Below are positions 13,301 through 27,900 of a DNA stretch of 64,000 nucleotides, piece by piece. Location: NCBI GenBank assembly GCA_032718565.1, contig JAVGVS010000727.1, positions 33,501 through 97,500 on the forward strand, in the 5' to 3' direction. The translations under genes were made by a program, and so were the position numbers. The stretch's first letter is position 1. Each line of letters starts with the position of its first letter. Source of the stretch: Distichodus sexfasciatus (lineage: Eukaryota; Chordata; Actinopteri; Characiformes; Distichodontidae). The notes under the pieces are model-generated. The model searched no databases. It was given only the letters and a program-made list of their open reading frames with translations, and was not told the origin of the DNA.

Positions 13301-16300
13301 CGCTGCGGCCCGGGCAGGAGGGGGTCTGATCCCGTCCCATCTGATCTGGCCGAGTTTGAGATCAGACCGGACGTGGTCGTGAAGCCCGCGAGGAGTGTGT
13401 GTGAGGCTGGGGTTAATTGAGGTCAAGGACGAGGATTTCTCCCGGGCAGAGGAACACAAAAAGAAGATTACGCTGCGACGCTGCCCTTTCTGAGCTTTCA
13501 TAAGAGAATTTCATAACGCGATGAGCTCAGCGTCCAGCATCTGACCATATGCTCGTTAATATTCATGCCCCAGTGTCCAGTAAGTTTATAAGTTCCTGGT
13601 GGATTCATGAGTTCATATTCGTACCGAAATATTGCTGCTTTTTTAATCTTCTAGCCTAATGCAGACTTTTAATCACAAACACTTTAATCATGAACCTGGT
13701 TCACCTCAGAGGTGTGGCCAAATTTCCACCCATAACATTATCACCAGGTTACTGACCAGCCATAACATTATGACCAGGTTAGTGACCAGCCATAACATTA
13801 TCACCAGGTTACTGACCAGCCATAACATTATCACCAGGTTACTGACCAGCCATAACATTATGACCAGGTTTATGATATGACCAGCCATAACATTATCACC
13901 AGGTTACTGACCAGCCATAACATTATCACCAGGTTACTGACCAGCCATAACATTATGACCAGGTTTATGATATGACCAGCCATAACATTATGACCAGGTT
14001 AGTGATATGACCAGCCATAACATTATGACCAGGTTAGTGACCAGCCATAACATTATGACCAGGTTTGTGATATGACCAGATGTAACATTATGACCACTGA
14101 TAGGTGAGGTGAATCATGGGTATTACCTGGTTACCATGGCACCTGGCAGCAGCAACTGGGATATAATGTCTAAGGTAAACATTTTCTCCTTAAGCTTGAT
14201 GTGCTGGAAGCATAAAAATACGCAAGTGTAAGGATTTGAGAGACTTTGACGAGTGACAAATTGTGATGAACCTCCAAAGACCGCAGCAGCACTTTTATCA
14301 TTCACGCTTTATTTTAAACCTAAAATTAAAAACCCCAAAACATGTTTTATTCAATAATCATCTCTAAAACCTAAATGAAAAATTGTTTTCTGATTTCCCA
14401 TTGTGCCTAGTACATGAAGAACATGTAAACACACAGAGAGTCCATATTAAAACCTAAATGGAATAGGAGTGTGTTATTTTTCCATTGTTATGAGTGCAAA
14501 ATGAGAAATCAGAAATCATTTTTTGGTTTTGGAAACAAAAAAATAAATAACTTTACTACATTAATATAATATTGTTATTTGTGATCTCGACAAAGTTATT
14601 TTCTCAAGATCACAACTTGTTCGTATTTTGCTTTTATTTGACAAACGATTAATACACAGACTCACAGCAGCTCTTGTGGGACGTTGCCGCTCCGCTCGGG
14701 GTCGTGCCTTCGAAAAAGTGGTGCGATGACTGAAAATCTTGTGAACTGGAGACGAGGTCACGAGCGGCCGGGCATAATGTTGTGGCTGATGGGTGTATTT
14801 GAGGCAGAAGCTGGAGGTTAGTGAGCAGCGGTGTGTGTGTGTGTGTGCGTGGTGTAGTAGAACACACAGATGGCTTCGGTCTTGTGGATTTGCTCAGATG
14901 GAACGATTTTGGACTTTGTAAGGCTAAAACCTAAAAGAGGTTTGAGTCGCACGTCAGCGGATAAAGGAAGAGCTCGGCCGAGTGTGTCGTGTTGACGTTC
15001 CTGACCAGATACGGGGAGATCAGAGGCGGAGGGATGGTGAAAAACAAGGGAAGGGGAGAGAAAATTAATTTATATCCTCCCAGGCTCCCTCCCTCCCTCT
15101 CCCTCTCTGCTTCTTGAGAGCGCGGCTGAAGAAAGCGGGATTAGGACAGATGTGCTTAACGCCAGAGCTGATCCGCCCGATTTGGGCCGAGCTCGGAGAT
15201 CATTGATTAAAAAAAAGCCGTCTCCCAATCCGGCGCTGCTGATACCGCTGTCCCGGGCCTGTGTGTGTGTACGCCGGCGGATTACCGGGGTCAATTATAA
15301 CGTTAATCTGCTTTTTTCGGGAGGGGATGGAGGGGCTTCGGGGATTACGACTTCTCCGGCATTGATTGATTCGTCGTATTTGCGTTGACCTTGGCAGTTA
15401 TCAGCTCCACGACGAGGCTGTGCTTCATGACGAGGGTAAAGCCGCTTTGGTGGAAGCGATGCTAATGTTAGCAGTGGGGCAGTTGCAGGCAGAGCGAAGT
15501 CAAAGGTCAGAATCCGGCGTTTTCCGTTTCAGGAACCTGCCTTACCATTTGCCTGTTTGGGACGCGGCAGCACTTTGCAGGCTCTGGGTCACCACCCGCC
15601 GACGCAAATGAACAGTTTAATCAACTTTAGCTGCCGCGCGAAGTTAGCGCCGCTCAACTGACAAGCGGCTAACCTTTAGTCTGGTGTCACGACAACACAG
15701 TCACTCTTTTAATCACTGTGTGGATCTCAAATAAAATTTGTATATTGAGAAAATTGATAAATAAATGCACTGACTTTGCAGAAGTGAGACACTGCTGAAT
15801 TTTTATTGGTTGCAGATTATTTCTGAATAATTTAAGGTATGTATTTGAATTATTAGCCGTAATTATCAACCTTAACAAGAAAATGGTTTGAATATTTGAA
15901 GTAGTGAATATCACGTGTATGAAGGTTCAGATTTCTTTATTAAATGATGGAAACAATATTGACCTCACAGTATCCTCATTTATGAGACAATAGTATATTT
16001 ATATATTTTTTAAATCCTCACCTAGAATATGTACATTTCTTGTTACATGTAACACACCTGCACTATCTTGAACTGTATCTATGAAACACATGAGGAGGTG
16101 AGGGCAGTGGTAAAATGTTAGTGTTTAGAGACGTGAGCCTCTTGTTAAAACAGCGTGGAGCGGCTCCTCGTTGTTTATCTCTCCACTTTAATCCCTTTAG
16201 TTTCAGCAAAATAAAGCCATCGTAGGAAGAAGCTTTATGTGAGTAATCAGGGAGTAATGTCAGTAAAAATACTGATCTGTGTAAAAAGCTGTAAGGGAGC

Positions 16301-19300
16301 AGCAGCGTGGGTTTAGGTTTGTCCAGAACGTGGTCATCAGGAGGGTTTCAATGGAAGACGACTGGACTGTAGTTCACGTTGTTGAAGACGTTTTAGCGCT
16401 CATCAGAACCACTTCCTCACTTGCCTGAGTGTATGTGTGTGTGTGTGTAAAACTCACTGCAGCGGTCAGGATGTGAACCCTGCTGCCGCTGGACGCTCCT
16501 GATCACCACAGCGCTACAGGTTCCTCCTCCTTCTGTCGGCACAGCTTTTATAAATCACAGCTTTCTTCCTTCCTTCTTTCTCTCTCGTCCTCCAGCTTGC
16601 GCTCGTGTCAGCGCGGAGTCTCCAGGGTCAGTGTCAGCGCAGCAGCAGTGTGAGCAGGAGGAAGTTTAGAGGAGAATCTGATATATAAAATAAGCAGATG
16701 CACATCACACACATACACACACAGTAGTCAGATACACACAAGAAAAGCAGAATATTGACGCACACTTCACACTTAGTTCTTTTGTGTGTGAGAACTGTGT
16801 AGTTTATTAGATTATTTAATATTATAAATATTTTTAGATACAGACAAAAGGCAGAAATAATAATAATAATAATCTTTATTAACACATCAAATTTGATACA
16901 TCAAAATAAAGCCCTCAGTGTTTTACATGAAGACACACTACATTAGTTCTGCGTGTTTACTGTGTGTACGTCTTGCGTCTCATCTCATTACACAGCAAGA
17001 ACAAGAGACTTGTTGTAAAAGCTGTAAATATACATGTAAATACTGGCATTAAAAACATACCAGATGAACTTCAACCACAGCATCCCTGACGTCTTCATAT
17101 TTTGCTTCTGAGTCTGACAGTCTTGTATTTCTTGAGGATCAGCAGAAGTAATGGAGTCGTCTCGATGTAAAGCACTGGGGACTTTATTGTGTCTTCACCT
17201 TCACATGCAGAGACACATAACGTATCGTGTATTTTTATTCTTGTATGTATTTGTGCTGGTGTTCTACTATCATTAGTGCTTGTGTGTGTGTGTCGTGCAG
17301 CTCGTAGCTACGCTGGTATTTATTTGATTAACTCGTCTGATGGGAGTGACAGCTGCTAGCGTCTCCACGAATGCATGGCTCTCAGCGCGGGTCCGCCTTT
17401 GTACGTGTGTGTGTGTGTGGAGTCTGGGGGGGGTGGGATGTTGGGGCGATGGGTGAAAAGAGACAAATTGGTCCCAAAAGGCAGGCTATTCACCTGTCCC
17501 CCACTCGCTTCCCCCCACTCCATTCAGGTGCTCGCCAAGGACTCTCCAGTGCTTCACTGCCTTATTCCCACCCCCCACTCCACCTCCCGAATCCCTCCCC
17601 GCCTCGGGCCATTCCTCGTACCCCTTCATTCAGCCCCGGCCCCCGAAGCGCTCTGCTTGCCATTCGGCCCCGTCTCAATCCGCCTCTAAGCGCTCCTTTG
17701 TGAGGAGAACGACTCACTTTGCTCCGGGTTCCTTTTTTAACCCCCTTCCTCCTCCTCCTCCCTCCATTCCTCCCGTCTTTCTTTTTAAACCCCCTCCTCT
17801 TCTTTAACCCCCCCACCAACCCCAACTCCTTATCCCTCCCCACTCTTTCTCGGGCTTTGTGTGTTTACTCAATGACACGAACTGCAGCCTTTAATTCCTG
17901 ACGATTAGTTCATCCCCGTCATCCCTCTCTCCCTCTCTCCCTCCTTCCCAGTGTGTTTTGGGGAGGAGAGCTGTGTTTGCATACTTGTTATCCCTTTAGT
18001 TTAACAAACCCTCACTCACGGATTCCAGAATGCTCCACCGAGCTAGGCTTTCCCCCCGACTCCAAACCTCCACACTGATGAAGCAGGACCGGCGTTGGGG
18101 AGGAGTTTACTGAAATTTGCGCTGCTACCAGAGCTGGGGTTACACTGTGCCATTTTTGGCCCATTTTCAGCTGATTTTTCACTCTTTTCACTATTTTCTG
18201 GATCGGCCCGAGTTTCAGTTTAATGCATGGTGTAGTGTACACGGGGTAACGAGCACCGATTAAGCCTCCCCGACCAGCTCCCAATCGGCCATCGCGTGGT
18301 GGGATGAAAATCAAATCTGTTTGAAATCCTGGTGGCCCCTCGTGAGGGTATCACCACGAGCCGACTCAGCTCAACCTCACTGGGTTTTCCCTCATTGCAC
18401 CTGTGCCAATACAGAACTGGAAGTGAAATGCAAGCAGAGTGCAAACGTGGTGGAGCTTTGGCTTTTTAACGCATGAGATTTAGTCGTACAGTTTGAGCTG
18501 GAGGTTTACAAGATGACTGAAAAATTGCAGCGTCTATGCCCAGCCTTACTTTACAACATTTAGCAGATGCAACTAGCAACTTCTGTCTCCTGATCTCACG
18601 GACAGTCTCCCTGCAGCAACTCAAGGGTCTTGCTCAGGGGCCCAGTGATGGTAGTGCAGGAGGTAAGATTCGAACTCACAACCTCCTGGTCTAGAAGTGA
18701 GCATCCCACAGCAGCCCCAGCTACCTACTAGCTAACTACGTCTTCCAGCAGCTTATTAGTAGCAACATGTTCTTTTAAACACTGCAGCTGTCCCAGTCAC
18801 TTGGAACAAGAAGATACTATTATTTTTCTCTCTTTACAGAGATGGTTATTTGTAACTAGCAGGTGTTTGTGATTGGTGTAGAACTGACAGAAGTGGCATC
18901 TGATTGGCTACCGTGCCTCATTGCATCACAATGTGCTCTTGGCAGCTGCCAGATGGAGTTGTAGGAGTCTGCAGCTGTGAAACAGCTTGAATGCAGTCAG
19001 CTACTTTTCTCTGTAGTTTGTGGAGGTGTAAATGATCTTGATTCGATTCAATTATGATTATCATGTCAGTGATTTGATTTGATATAATATCACACTGCAT
19101 TCCATCAATCTTTTTACTCCACATTGTCCGCAGACTGAGCAAGGATTAGAGAACGAGCAGCCGTAGTTACTACCGGGATGTTCTTTTTAACTAGAATTTT
19201 TATGCTGCAGCCAGAAAATCACCAAGAAATGTCATCATGATATAATCCATTATGGTCTGCGATATATCGATTATGTGATTAATTTCAACACCCCTGGTAG

Positions 19301-19487
19301 CTTGTAATGTAGTAACTACTATATTAACACCGTTAGTCAGATTCATCAACACTGAACAACGGCAAAAACTGTCTCAGTAGAAATTTCAATAGGCTTTTCG
19401 GCTTGTCTGTAGCATGGAGCCCCAAAGTGGTTTGAGTTAACGAAGCCGGGTCTCTTTATGTGTGTAACTCAGTGGGTACAAAAGGCT

Positions 19488-19525
<38 letters not shown>

Positions 19526-21347
19526 CGCTAGCGCGAGCAGGGACACTGGAGGCTTGTGTTGGTGTGACGAGAACTGAACAATCAAACAGCAGTTAGAGAA
19601 TGAAACACTCACCGCACAGGCACCAAAAACACCGCTGCAGACCTGAACTAGTCCTGCAGAAAGAACGAGGGAGGAGAGCGGGAAAGAGGGAAGATGAAAG
19701 AGAGCGGGAGAGAGCAAAAGAGAGAGCGAGGAGTGAGAGAAAGAAGAGGGTTAGGGAGGGGGACAGGAGGGAAAGAGCTGGATTTAACAGAGACAGAAAG
19801 AGAAGAGGAGAGAGAGAGAGAGAGAGAGTCTAAGAAAGGAGGAGAGATAGAAAAAGACATGGGAGAGAAAGAGAGAAAGGACAGAATGAGAGGAAAATAG
19901 GGGAGCAAAGAGGAAGAGGACGGGTTAGAGAGATGGATCTGAGTAAGAAAGACAGAAATAGAGGAGGAGAGAAGAGGACAGAGATAGAGGAGAGAGAAAG
20001 ATAGAGGGACAGGAAGAGAGAGAGAGAGAAAGAGAGAAGGAGGAGTGAGAGAGAGAGAGAGAGAGAGGGGGTTGAGTGAGTAGAGGAGTATGTTTAGAGT
20101 GATGTGGTTGTTGGAAAAAGTTTCTGATCAGGGTCAGTGTGTCCTGCAGAGAGACAGATGGAGGGACAGAGTGATAGAGAGATGCAGAGAGTTACCATGG
20201 TAATTGAGTGGAGTGGTCAGTGGGGGATGACGGCGTGTGTCCAGCGGTGAGCAGGTAGCACTCGACTGGGCTTTTGTTGTGACTGCATAATGTCTGCTGG
20301 TGGAATTTAAAGGCTCCTCTGCTCTCCGGGGGCCTCGGCGCTCAGGACCCGACGGGGGCCTCATTCACACACACACTCCGGCCCCAGAGAGAACACCAGT
20401 GTGTGTGTGCGTGTGTGTGTGTGTGTGCGTGTGTGTGTGTGTGTGTGTGTGCGTGTGCGTGTGCGTGTGTGTGTGTGTGTGCTGGAGCTGACACATGGCT
20501 CTTTTTAAGCAGAGACACAAAAGCTGCAGCTTGTTCTCCAGTCACACTCACTACTGATATCAAACATGAGGGTTAGAGATGGAGAGAGAGAGAGAAATGA
20601 ATGAGAGAGAGGGTAGAAAAAGACAGAGCTGGGGAGCAAGGTGGGGAGAAAAAGAGACAGAGGAAAGAGAAAGAAGGAAGAGAGAGGAGAGAGAAGGGGG
20701 AGAGACGGGCAGCTAAATGCTGAAGATGTAAATGAGAAAGAGGGGAGAGAGATGGAGAGAAAGCAGGAAAGAGAGGTGAGGAGAGAGAGAGAGAGAGGGA
20801 GAACAGGATGCCGTAAATGTGAATAAGTAAAAGAAGAGAAAAAGAGAGCAGGGAAAAGAGGTGGGAGAACAAGTGGGGGGACAGGGAAAGAAAAGAGGGA
20901 GAAAGGGGCAAGACAGGAAAGAAGAGATAGAAAAGGGGAAGAGGAGAAAGAAAGAGGGGATATGAGAGAGAGAGAGATGGATGGATGGATGGGGAAATCA
21001 TCAAGACTAGAGGATTGGTTCAGCAGGAAGAGAGCTTTGCTGCTGATGGTTATTTGCTGCTTAACGTTGGTTTAACGTTGGTGAGGAGTAAACACAGATC
21101 TGCTGAAGGCCGAGTCTGTCTCAACGCTGACACCAGCTTTTATTTTGCGGGTTAGACGGGAGAGGAGAGGACGAGAGGGAGATGGAGGGAGTTGCCGTGG
21201 TTTTTCTCCTCCTCTCCAGCACTCTGTCATTCTGCATCAGCATCAGCACAGCAACAATCATCATTCACTCCAACCATCCCTCATGCTAATTGCAGACACA
21301 GCTGGAGCCCAGCGGGACACATGCTGCAGATACTCCGCCTGCAACTA

Positions 21348-21380
<33 letters not shown>

Positions 21381-22599
21381 CACACTCACACACACACACT
21401 CACACACACACACTCACACACACTCACACACACTCACACACACTCACACACACACATACGCACACACACACACACGCACGCACACACACACTCACACACA
21501 CACGCACTGCTTAACTACTTAAAATCAATGACTAAAATGATTGTTCTGCTAATCGATTAGTGGTTTAGCTCATCATGTTGCCCGTCATTACAGTGAGGTT
21601 GTTTCTGCTTCATCTCTAATCAACGCAATGTAAATGAGCAGTGTTATTAGGACTGTGCAAAACAATCAAATCTAATCAAATCACGATTCTTTCTCTGTTG
21701 ACTCCAAACTGATTCATTTTTTATAACTAACGGAATGGCTCTAGTTTACTTTTTCGAGCTCAACGATCCTATAGATGGTGCAATGTGGGAATCTGCCGAG
21801 ATAGACCTCATTCACGTGAGCATGAAGGCAGTGCAGTCAGTATCAGTACATATGCAGTGCGTTTAGTAAACTACATTTGATTCAGTGTGATTTTGGCTGT
21901 TGATCTGTCACAGTCAAGTGGGGAAACTAACTCAAAACAACAATCTGGAAACACATTCATCTATGTATTAAACTGTGAATCGCTTCAGAATCATGAATCG
22001 CTTCTGAATTGTGAAATGGTTTTGAATCGAATCGTTTTCCGAGATTTTCTGAATCGTACAGCTCTACGTTTTAAACAGGAGTGATATGATTATGACATGA
22101 CTGATGTGAAACGATGAGACAGTTGATCATATGATGTTTGAATTCATGTAAAATTAGATGAAAGTAAATGATGCACGAGGGCAGTAGGTAGTGTAATAGT
22201 TAGAGTGTTCGCCCCGTGATTGGAGGGTTGCCAGTTCAAGTTCCAGACTGATGAAGGTACCACTGAGGTACTCATGATCAAGGTACCGACACTAACCACT
22301 GCTGCACGTCAGCTGCCCACTGCTCCTTCATGGACATGTCATATGCAGAGCTCACATGTGGTTGTGGTGCAGTGTGTGTTGTGTTCACAGTTACAAATAA
22401 TAACTTTAATATCACCACAGCTACACCTCAGCCTAACTTCAAGCTCCGTCTCCAAAAGCCCGTTTTTACCTCCTTTTATCACTTCCTGCTTCTTACATAA
22501 AACTTTTTAAACACGTTGTAATCTTTTCTCAATATCAGGTCATCAAAATCTCCTTAAAAAGACATCATTTCCAAAATTGTCTACAAACACAGATGCAAT

Positions 22600-22632
<33 letters not shown>

Positions 22633-24862
22633 ACTTGTTCTCGCTCATGCTCACTCACTCACACACACACTTCATTCACACATGCACACACACACTAATT
22701 CATTCTCCCTGTGCATTTACCCTCAGCGAGGGCAGAAAGAGGCAGAGTCACAGGTTGCGTGTAATCCTTCATGCTGCCCCCCACCCCCTGCTGAGACCCC
22801 ACCCCTTCACCTCAACCCCACCCCCTCACCTCGCTCTCCTGCATTCCTCCCTTTGTGAGCGAGAGAACACAAAGACCCGAACCCGAACCCCGAAAGCGGC
22901 GAGCCGTTCGGCCTCAGGTGTGTGTGGAATGGCTGCTTAAAGCTGTATGTGTGTGTGAGTGTGTGTGTGTGTGAGGGTTGGAGGGAGGGGGTTGCCGGGT
23001 GTGGAGGGGCGTGTAGCCTTACACTGAATTCTGTTTGCTGCCCCCCGCTAAGCGCCGTGGCTTCCTGCAACATGTCCAGGATGAGAGTGTGAACACCGGG
23101 TGTTGTAGTTTGTGTGTGTGTGTGTGTGTGTGGTGTGGTGTGGTGTGGTAGGGGGCAGGAGGTCGCCCAGCCTTTCAACACTCCCTCCTGGAAGTGTGTG
23201 GAGCCTGCAGATGTTCATGTGTGTGTGTGTGTGTGTAGATCTTTATGTATTCACAAGGGCCTTATTGTCCTCTAAAACCTGAGAAAATATGACATGTAAT
23301 GTAAAAATCTCATAAAGGGAAATATGTTGAAATGTGTTTAAAGTGTTAGGGTTTGATGTGAGAGAATAAAAGAGAAGATGAAGCTACTTTTAAAGTCCGA
23401 GCTGCTGGTGATTAACAGTGTGTAAGCTCCACTACAAGCCGCTGTTGTAATATAGTAGTTACTACACTACAAGCTACAGAGTAAAGTAGTAACTGTAAGT
23501 TCTGTCTGGTTGGTTTTTCAGAGTCATACATTTTGATAAATATAGACACGGGTTCTTGCTTCCATCTTTGCCAAAATGGACTCTATCCTTCGACTCCTTC
23601 GGGGAGCTGCTGAGAGCGCACTGTGATGCAATGACACACAATAACCAATCAGACTCCACTTCTGCCAATTTACCACCAATCACAAACAGCTGCTAGTTGA
23701 GAATACACATCTTTGTAAAGTGAGAACAATAATAGTATTTACTGTAATGTTGTAGCATTTTGTCATATCATTATTTGATCAAATAAAATAGCTATAATAC
23801 AGGTTACGTCAGTGTACACTTATCCTCACTGCTGTCCCCTGTCCAAAGCTCTGCAGTGTGACATTTGTCCCCAGATGAAGTCCAGGTCAGAAACACTCAC
23901 ACAGAGGCTGATAAATCCCTCTCGATCATCAGATGGAACTCGTTAGATGGTCACAAATTTCCCTCTTCCCCGTAGCTGTGGTTACTCATTCCGCATGCAG
24001 AATCCGCTCCGGGTGTTGTGTGTGTGCCGCTTGATGCCAGATTCACACCGCTCTGAGTCCTGAACCTGGCATCAAGCCCGAGAGAGAGAGAGACTTCTGT
24101 TCCTCACTTCAGAGTGCTACAACCAGCACTGTTCATTTCACAAGCCTGACCAGACTGGCCATGTCCACTACACACACTCACACACACTTGTATTACTAAC
24201 TCTGTGCTACTACTACCATTGACTCCCAATATGACTAGATGTAAATATCACTACAGCTACACCCTCACCTCAGTGGCCAAAAGCTAATCTTTTACCTCTT
24301 TTCATTTCTCACATATTAGTGATTATATGTCATTGTGAACAGAGCAGAGCACACAGTGCACCACAACCACGTGACCTTTACACTAATCATTACACTACCA
24401 ACTGCCACTAGTAATTACCATAAAACCTATATTATATATATATTTTTTTTTACTTCATGGGGTCCTCACAAACCACTACTGTCCCCACAAACCATAAAAG
24501 GACAGATCACAGTTTTTCATATCTTTTAGGTGACAGCTAGACCCTCACAAAACCCCAAATGCAAATGCAAAAGTGCACACCCATTGCATCACAGTACGCT
24601 CTTGGCAGCTGCCAGGTGGAGTTGGAGGATGGAGTCCACCTTGGCCAATGTTGAAGCAAGAATCTGTGTGTGTATTTATCAGAATGTCTGACTCCTCAGT
24701 GTTACTGGATGAAGCAGCTTGGATGTAGTTACTACTTTACTCTGTAGCTTGTAGTGTAGTAACTACTATATTACAACAGCAGCTTGTAGTGGAGCTTACA
24801 CACTGTTAATCACCAGCAGCTTGGAGCTGGAGATGATGCTGTTTAAAAGTAGCTTCAGTAAC

Positions 24863-24919
<57 letters not shown>

Positions 24920-27900
24920 CTTTAAGTGAAGTCCAGGACTGAGAAAGTAACGTCAGGCCGGACCGAGGGGAAGGGGAAGGGTAGAGTGTATGAAAAGGAG
25001 AGCAAGAGGCCTCATAGGAGGAGCTGTAGTGTGTGTGTGTGTGTGTGTGTGTGGGTGTGTGTGTGTGTGTGTGTGTGAAGTTGTTTGAGGCCTGGCCTCT
25101 CTGCAGGAGTCCATCACGGACCGGCTGCCTGATCTTTCACAGGCACACAGCACCAGATCTGCACTAAAGCCCTGACTCACACACACACACACACATACAC
25201 ACACACACACACATACACACTGCAGACCCTCACCGCCTCACAAATGTAGCACTAAAACTCTTTCAGCCCCTTTATTTCCCTCAACACTGCTCCGGGTCAC
25301 AGGCAGTCATCTCCACCTGAAACTTTCATCACCACCACCACCATCGCCGTCACACACACACCACACACACACACTAAACACACTATACACTACACACACA
25401 CTACACACACTACACATTCACATACTACACACACTACACTACACACACTATACACCACACACACACTAAACACACTATACACTGCACATACTATACACTA
25501 CACACACATACTACAAACACTACACATTCACATACTACACACAGTACACTACACACACTACATACACATACTACACACACTATACACCACACACACTACA
25601 CACACACACTAAACACACTATACACTACACATACTATACACTACACTACACACTCACATACTACACATACTACACACTACACACACACCAGACACACTAT
25701 ACACTACACACACAGACTACACACACACTACACACTCACATACTACACACACTATACACCACACACACACACTACACATTCACATACTACACACACTACA
25801 CTACACACACATACTACACACACTATACACCACACACACACTAAACACACTATACACTGCACGTACTATACACTACACACACATACTACACACACTACAC
25901 ATTCACATACTACACACAGTACACTACACACACTACATACACATACTACACACACTATACACCACACGCACTACACACACACACTAAACACACTATACAC
26001 TACACATACTATACACTACACACACATACTACACACACTACACATTCACATGCTACACACACTACACTACACACACATACTACACACACTATACACCACA
26101 CACACTACACACACACACTATACACTACACATACTATACACACTACGCTACACACTCACATACTACACATAGTACACACACACCAGACACACTATACACT
26201 ACACACACTACACACACATACTACACAGACTACACACACACATTACACACTCACATACTACACACACTATACACAACACACACACATTACACAGACATAC
26301 TACACACACTATACACAACACACACACTACACACACACACCAGACACACTATACACTACACACACTACACACACAGCTAGTTTAACAGCAGCTGAACTAG
26401 AATCATCAGAAACTTCTACAACTTTATCATTTCTCCTTCTAACTCTTTTCACCCTTTTATCTCTCTCTAGCGTTGGGTTTAGGTGTTAGAGTTAGTGTTT
26501 GTTGCAGAGACACTGCTCACAGCTTAAATGTTCAGCACCTCAGTTAGAAGTTGGAATTTACATCTGCATCTGTCTTTTTCAACTCTTCTTTTCATCTTGT
26601 GCTATTATTTTTCTTGTCCTTATCCAGTTCCTGGAATGAGCATCTCCTAGTGGTGACTCAGGGCTGGTACATTTTTCTTTTCTCCTTATTTATGCTTCCT
26701 TTTTCCTTCTAATTAACATGCACTCAGCAGCTCATACTGTAACAGCTAGATCAACTATAATCAGCAGAAACATGTAGAATCACCATTTCTCCTTTTTCTT
26801 TTTTACATCCTTTTACCCCAAGCAGCATTCACACGGTATCTTGAGGAATGGCCCGTCTAATTAAGAGTAATGAAGTGCTACATGGAGGAGGAAATGTCTC
26901 CCAAACTGGCAGCTGGGCTTCTCCGTGTTGGTGCTGTCTATTCCCATAATGCTCAGCTCGTATCAATCATAACCAATCAGTTAGACTCTGGCCGTGATCC
27001 TCCCCCTGGTCCCAAATCGAAACCCCCCTCAAACGCTGCTGAGGAGTTACAGATGAGTTTAACAACTTCCACTGATATGAGAGAGACTGTGGTAGAGATG
27101 TCCACTGGGGCAGATTCCTCTTCATCCTGCAGTATGACATGAGGAGGGGACAAGGAGGCAGATTATCAGAGGATAACAGGGTTGTGTTTTCCAAAAGCAT
27201 AGTTGCTAACATATTGCTAACAATGTTGACAATGCTATGTTAGTTGCTATGTACACTATGTTAGTTGCTAACTTAGTTTTTGGGAAACACACCCCAGACT
27301 ATTTTGGGTCAATTAAGGCAGACATTTGGGTATTGACAAAAGTATTGGGACGCATGACCATTACACCAACAAGAACTGTAATGACTTTGCATTCAAATAC
27401 ATAGACTTAAATATGGACTTGGTTCCTTCTTTGCATCTACAACAGCTTCCACACTTCCTGGAACACTTTCCGCAAGATTGTGGACTCTTTCTGTGGGAAT
27501 TTGTACCATTAATTCTGTAGAGCATTTATGAGGTCAGCTTGCAATCTCCATTCCAGTTCATCCCAAAGGTGATGGGCTCTGGGCTCTGTGTGGTCAGGGC
27601 TCTGTGTGGGCTCTGTGTGGGCCAGTCATTCCAAACTTGGAACCATGGAAGAGCTAGCAGTGGGTAGTAAGTGCTAAGTTCTAAGTGTAGGAGGATGAGG
27701 GTGTCATCAGTAAGTTTGGACAGGAGTAATGTAGGATGGGCGGTGATCTAAGAGAGGACGTGCTCCCTGAAAAGAAGAGTCTTTAGGAGGCTCTTGAAGG
27801 TGCACATGTTCTGGTGACCCTTGCAGCTTGTTCCACAAACCATGAAGGAGAACAGTCAAGTACTTCCACAGCAAACTCTTCGGCCATGTCTTTAACCATG

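Noticed and set aside
13731..14100. CRISPR-like regular array
   Set aside because: Units are contiguous with no unique spacers, in an animal genome; it is a minisatellite.
20573..21004. 143-codon Ser/Leu-rich open frame on the - strand
   Set aside because: Complement of a GA tract; stop codons are simply absent from CT repeats.
26870..27142. 90-codon open frame with a Lys/Glu-rich start
   Set aside because: No homology or exon signals; isolated in a long intron.
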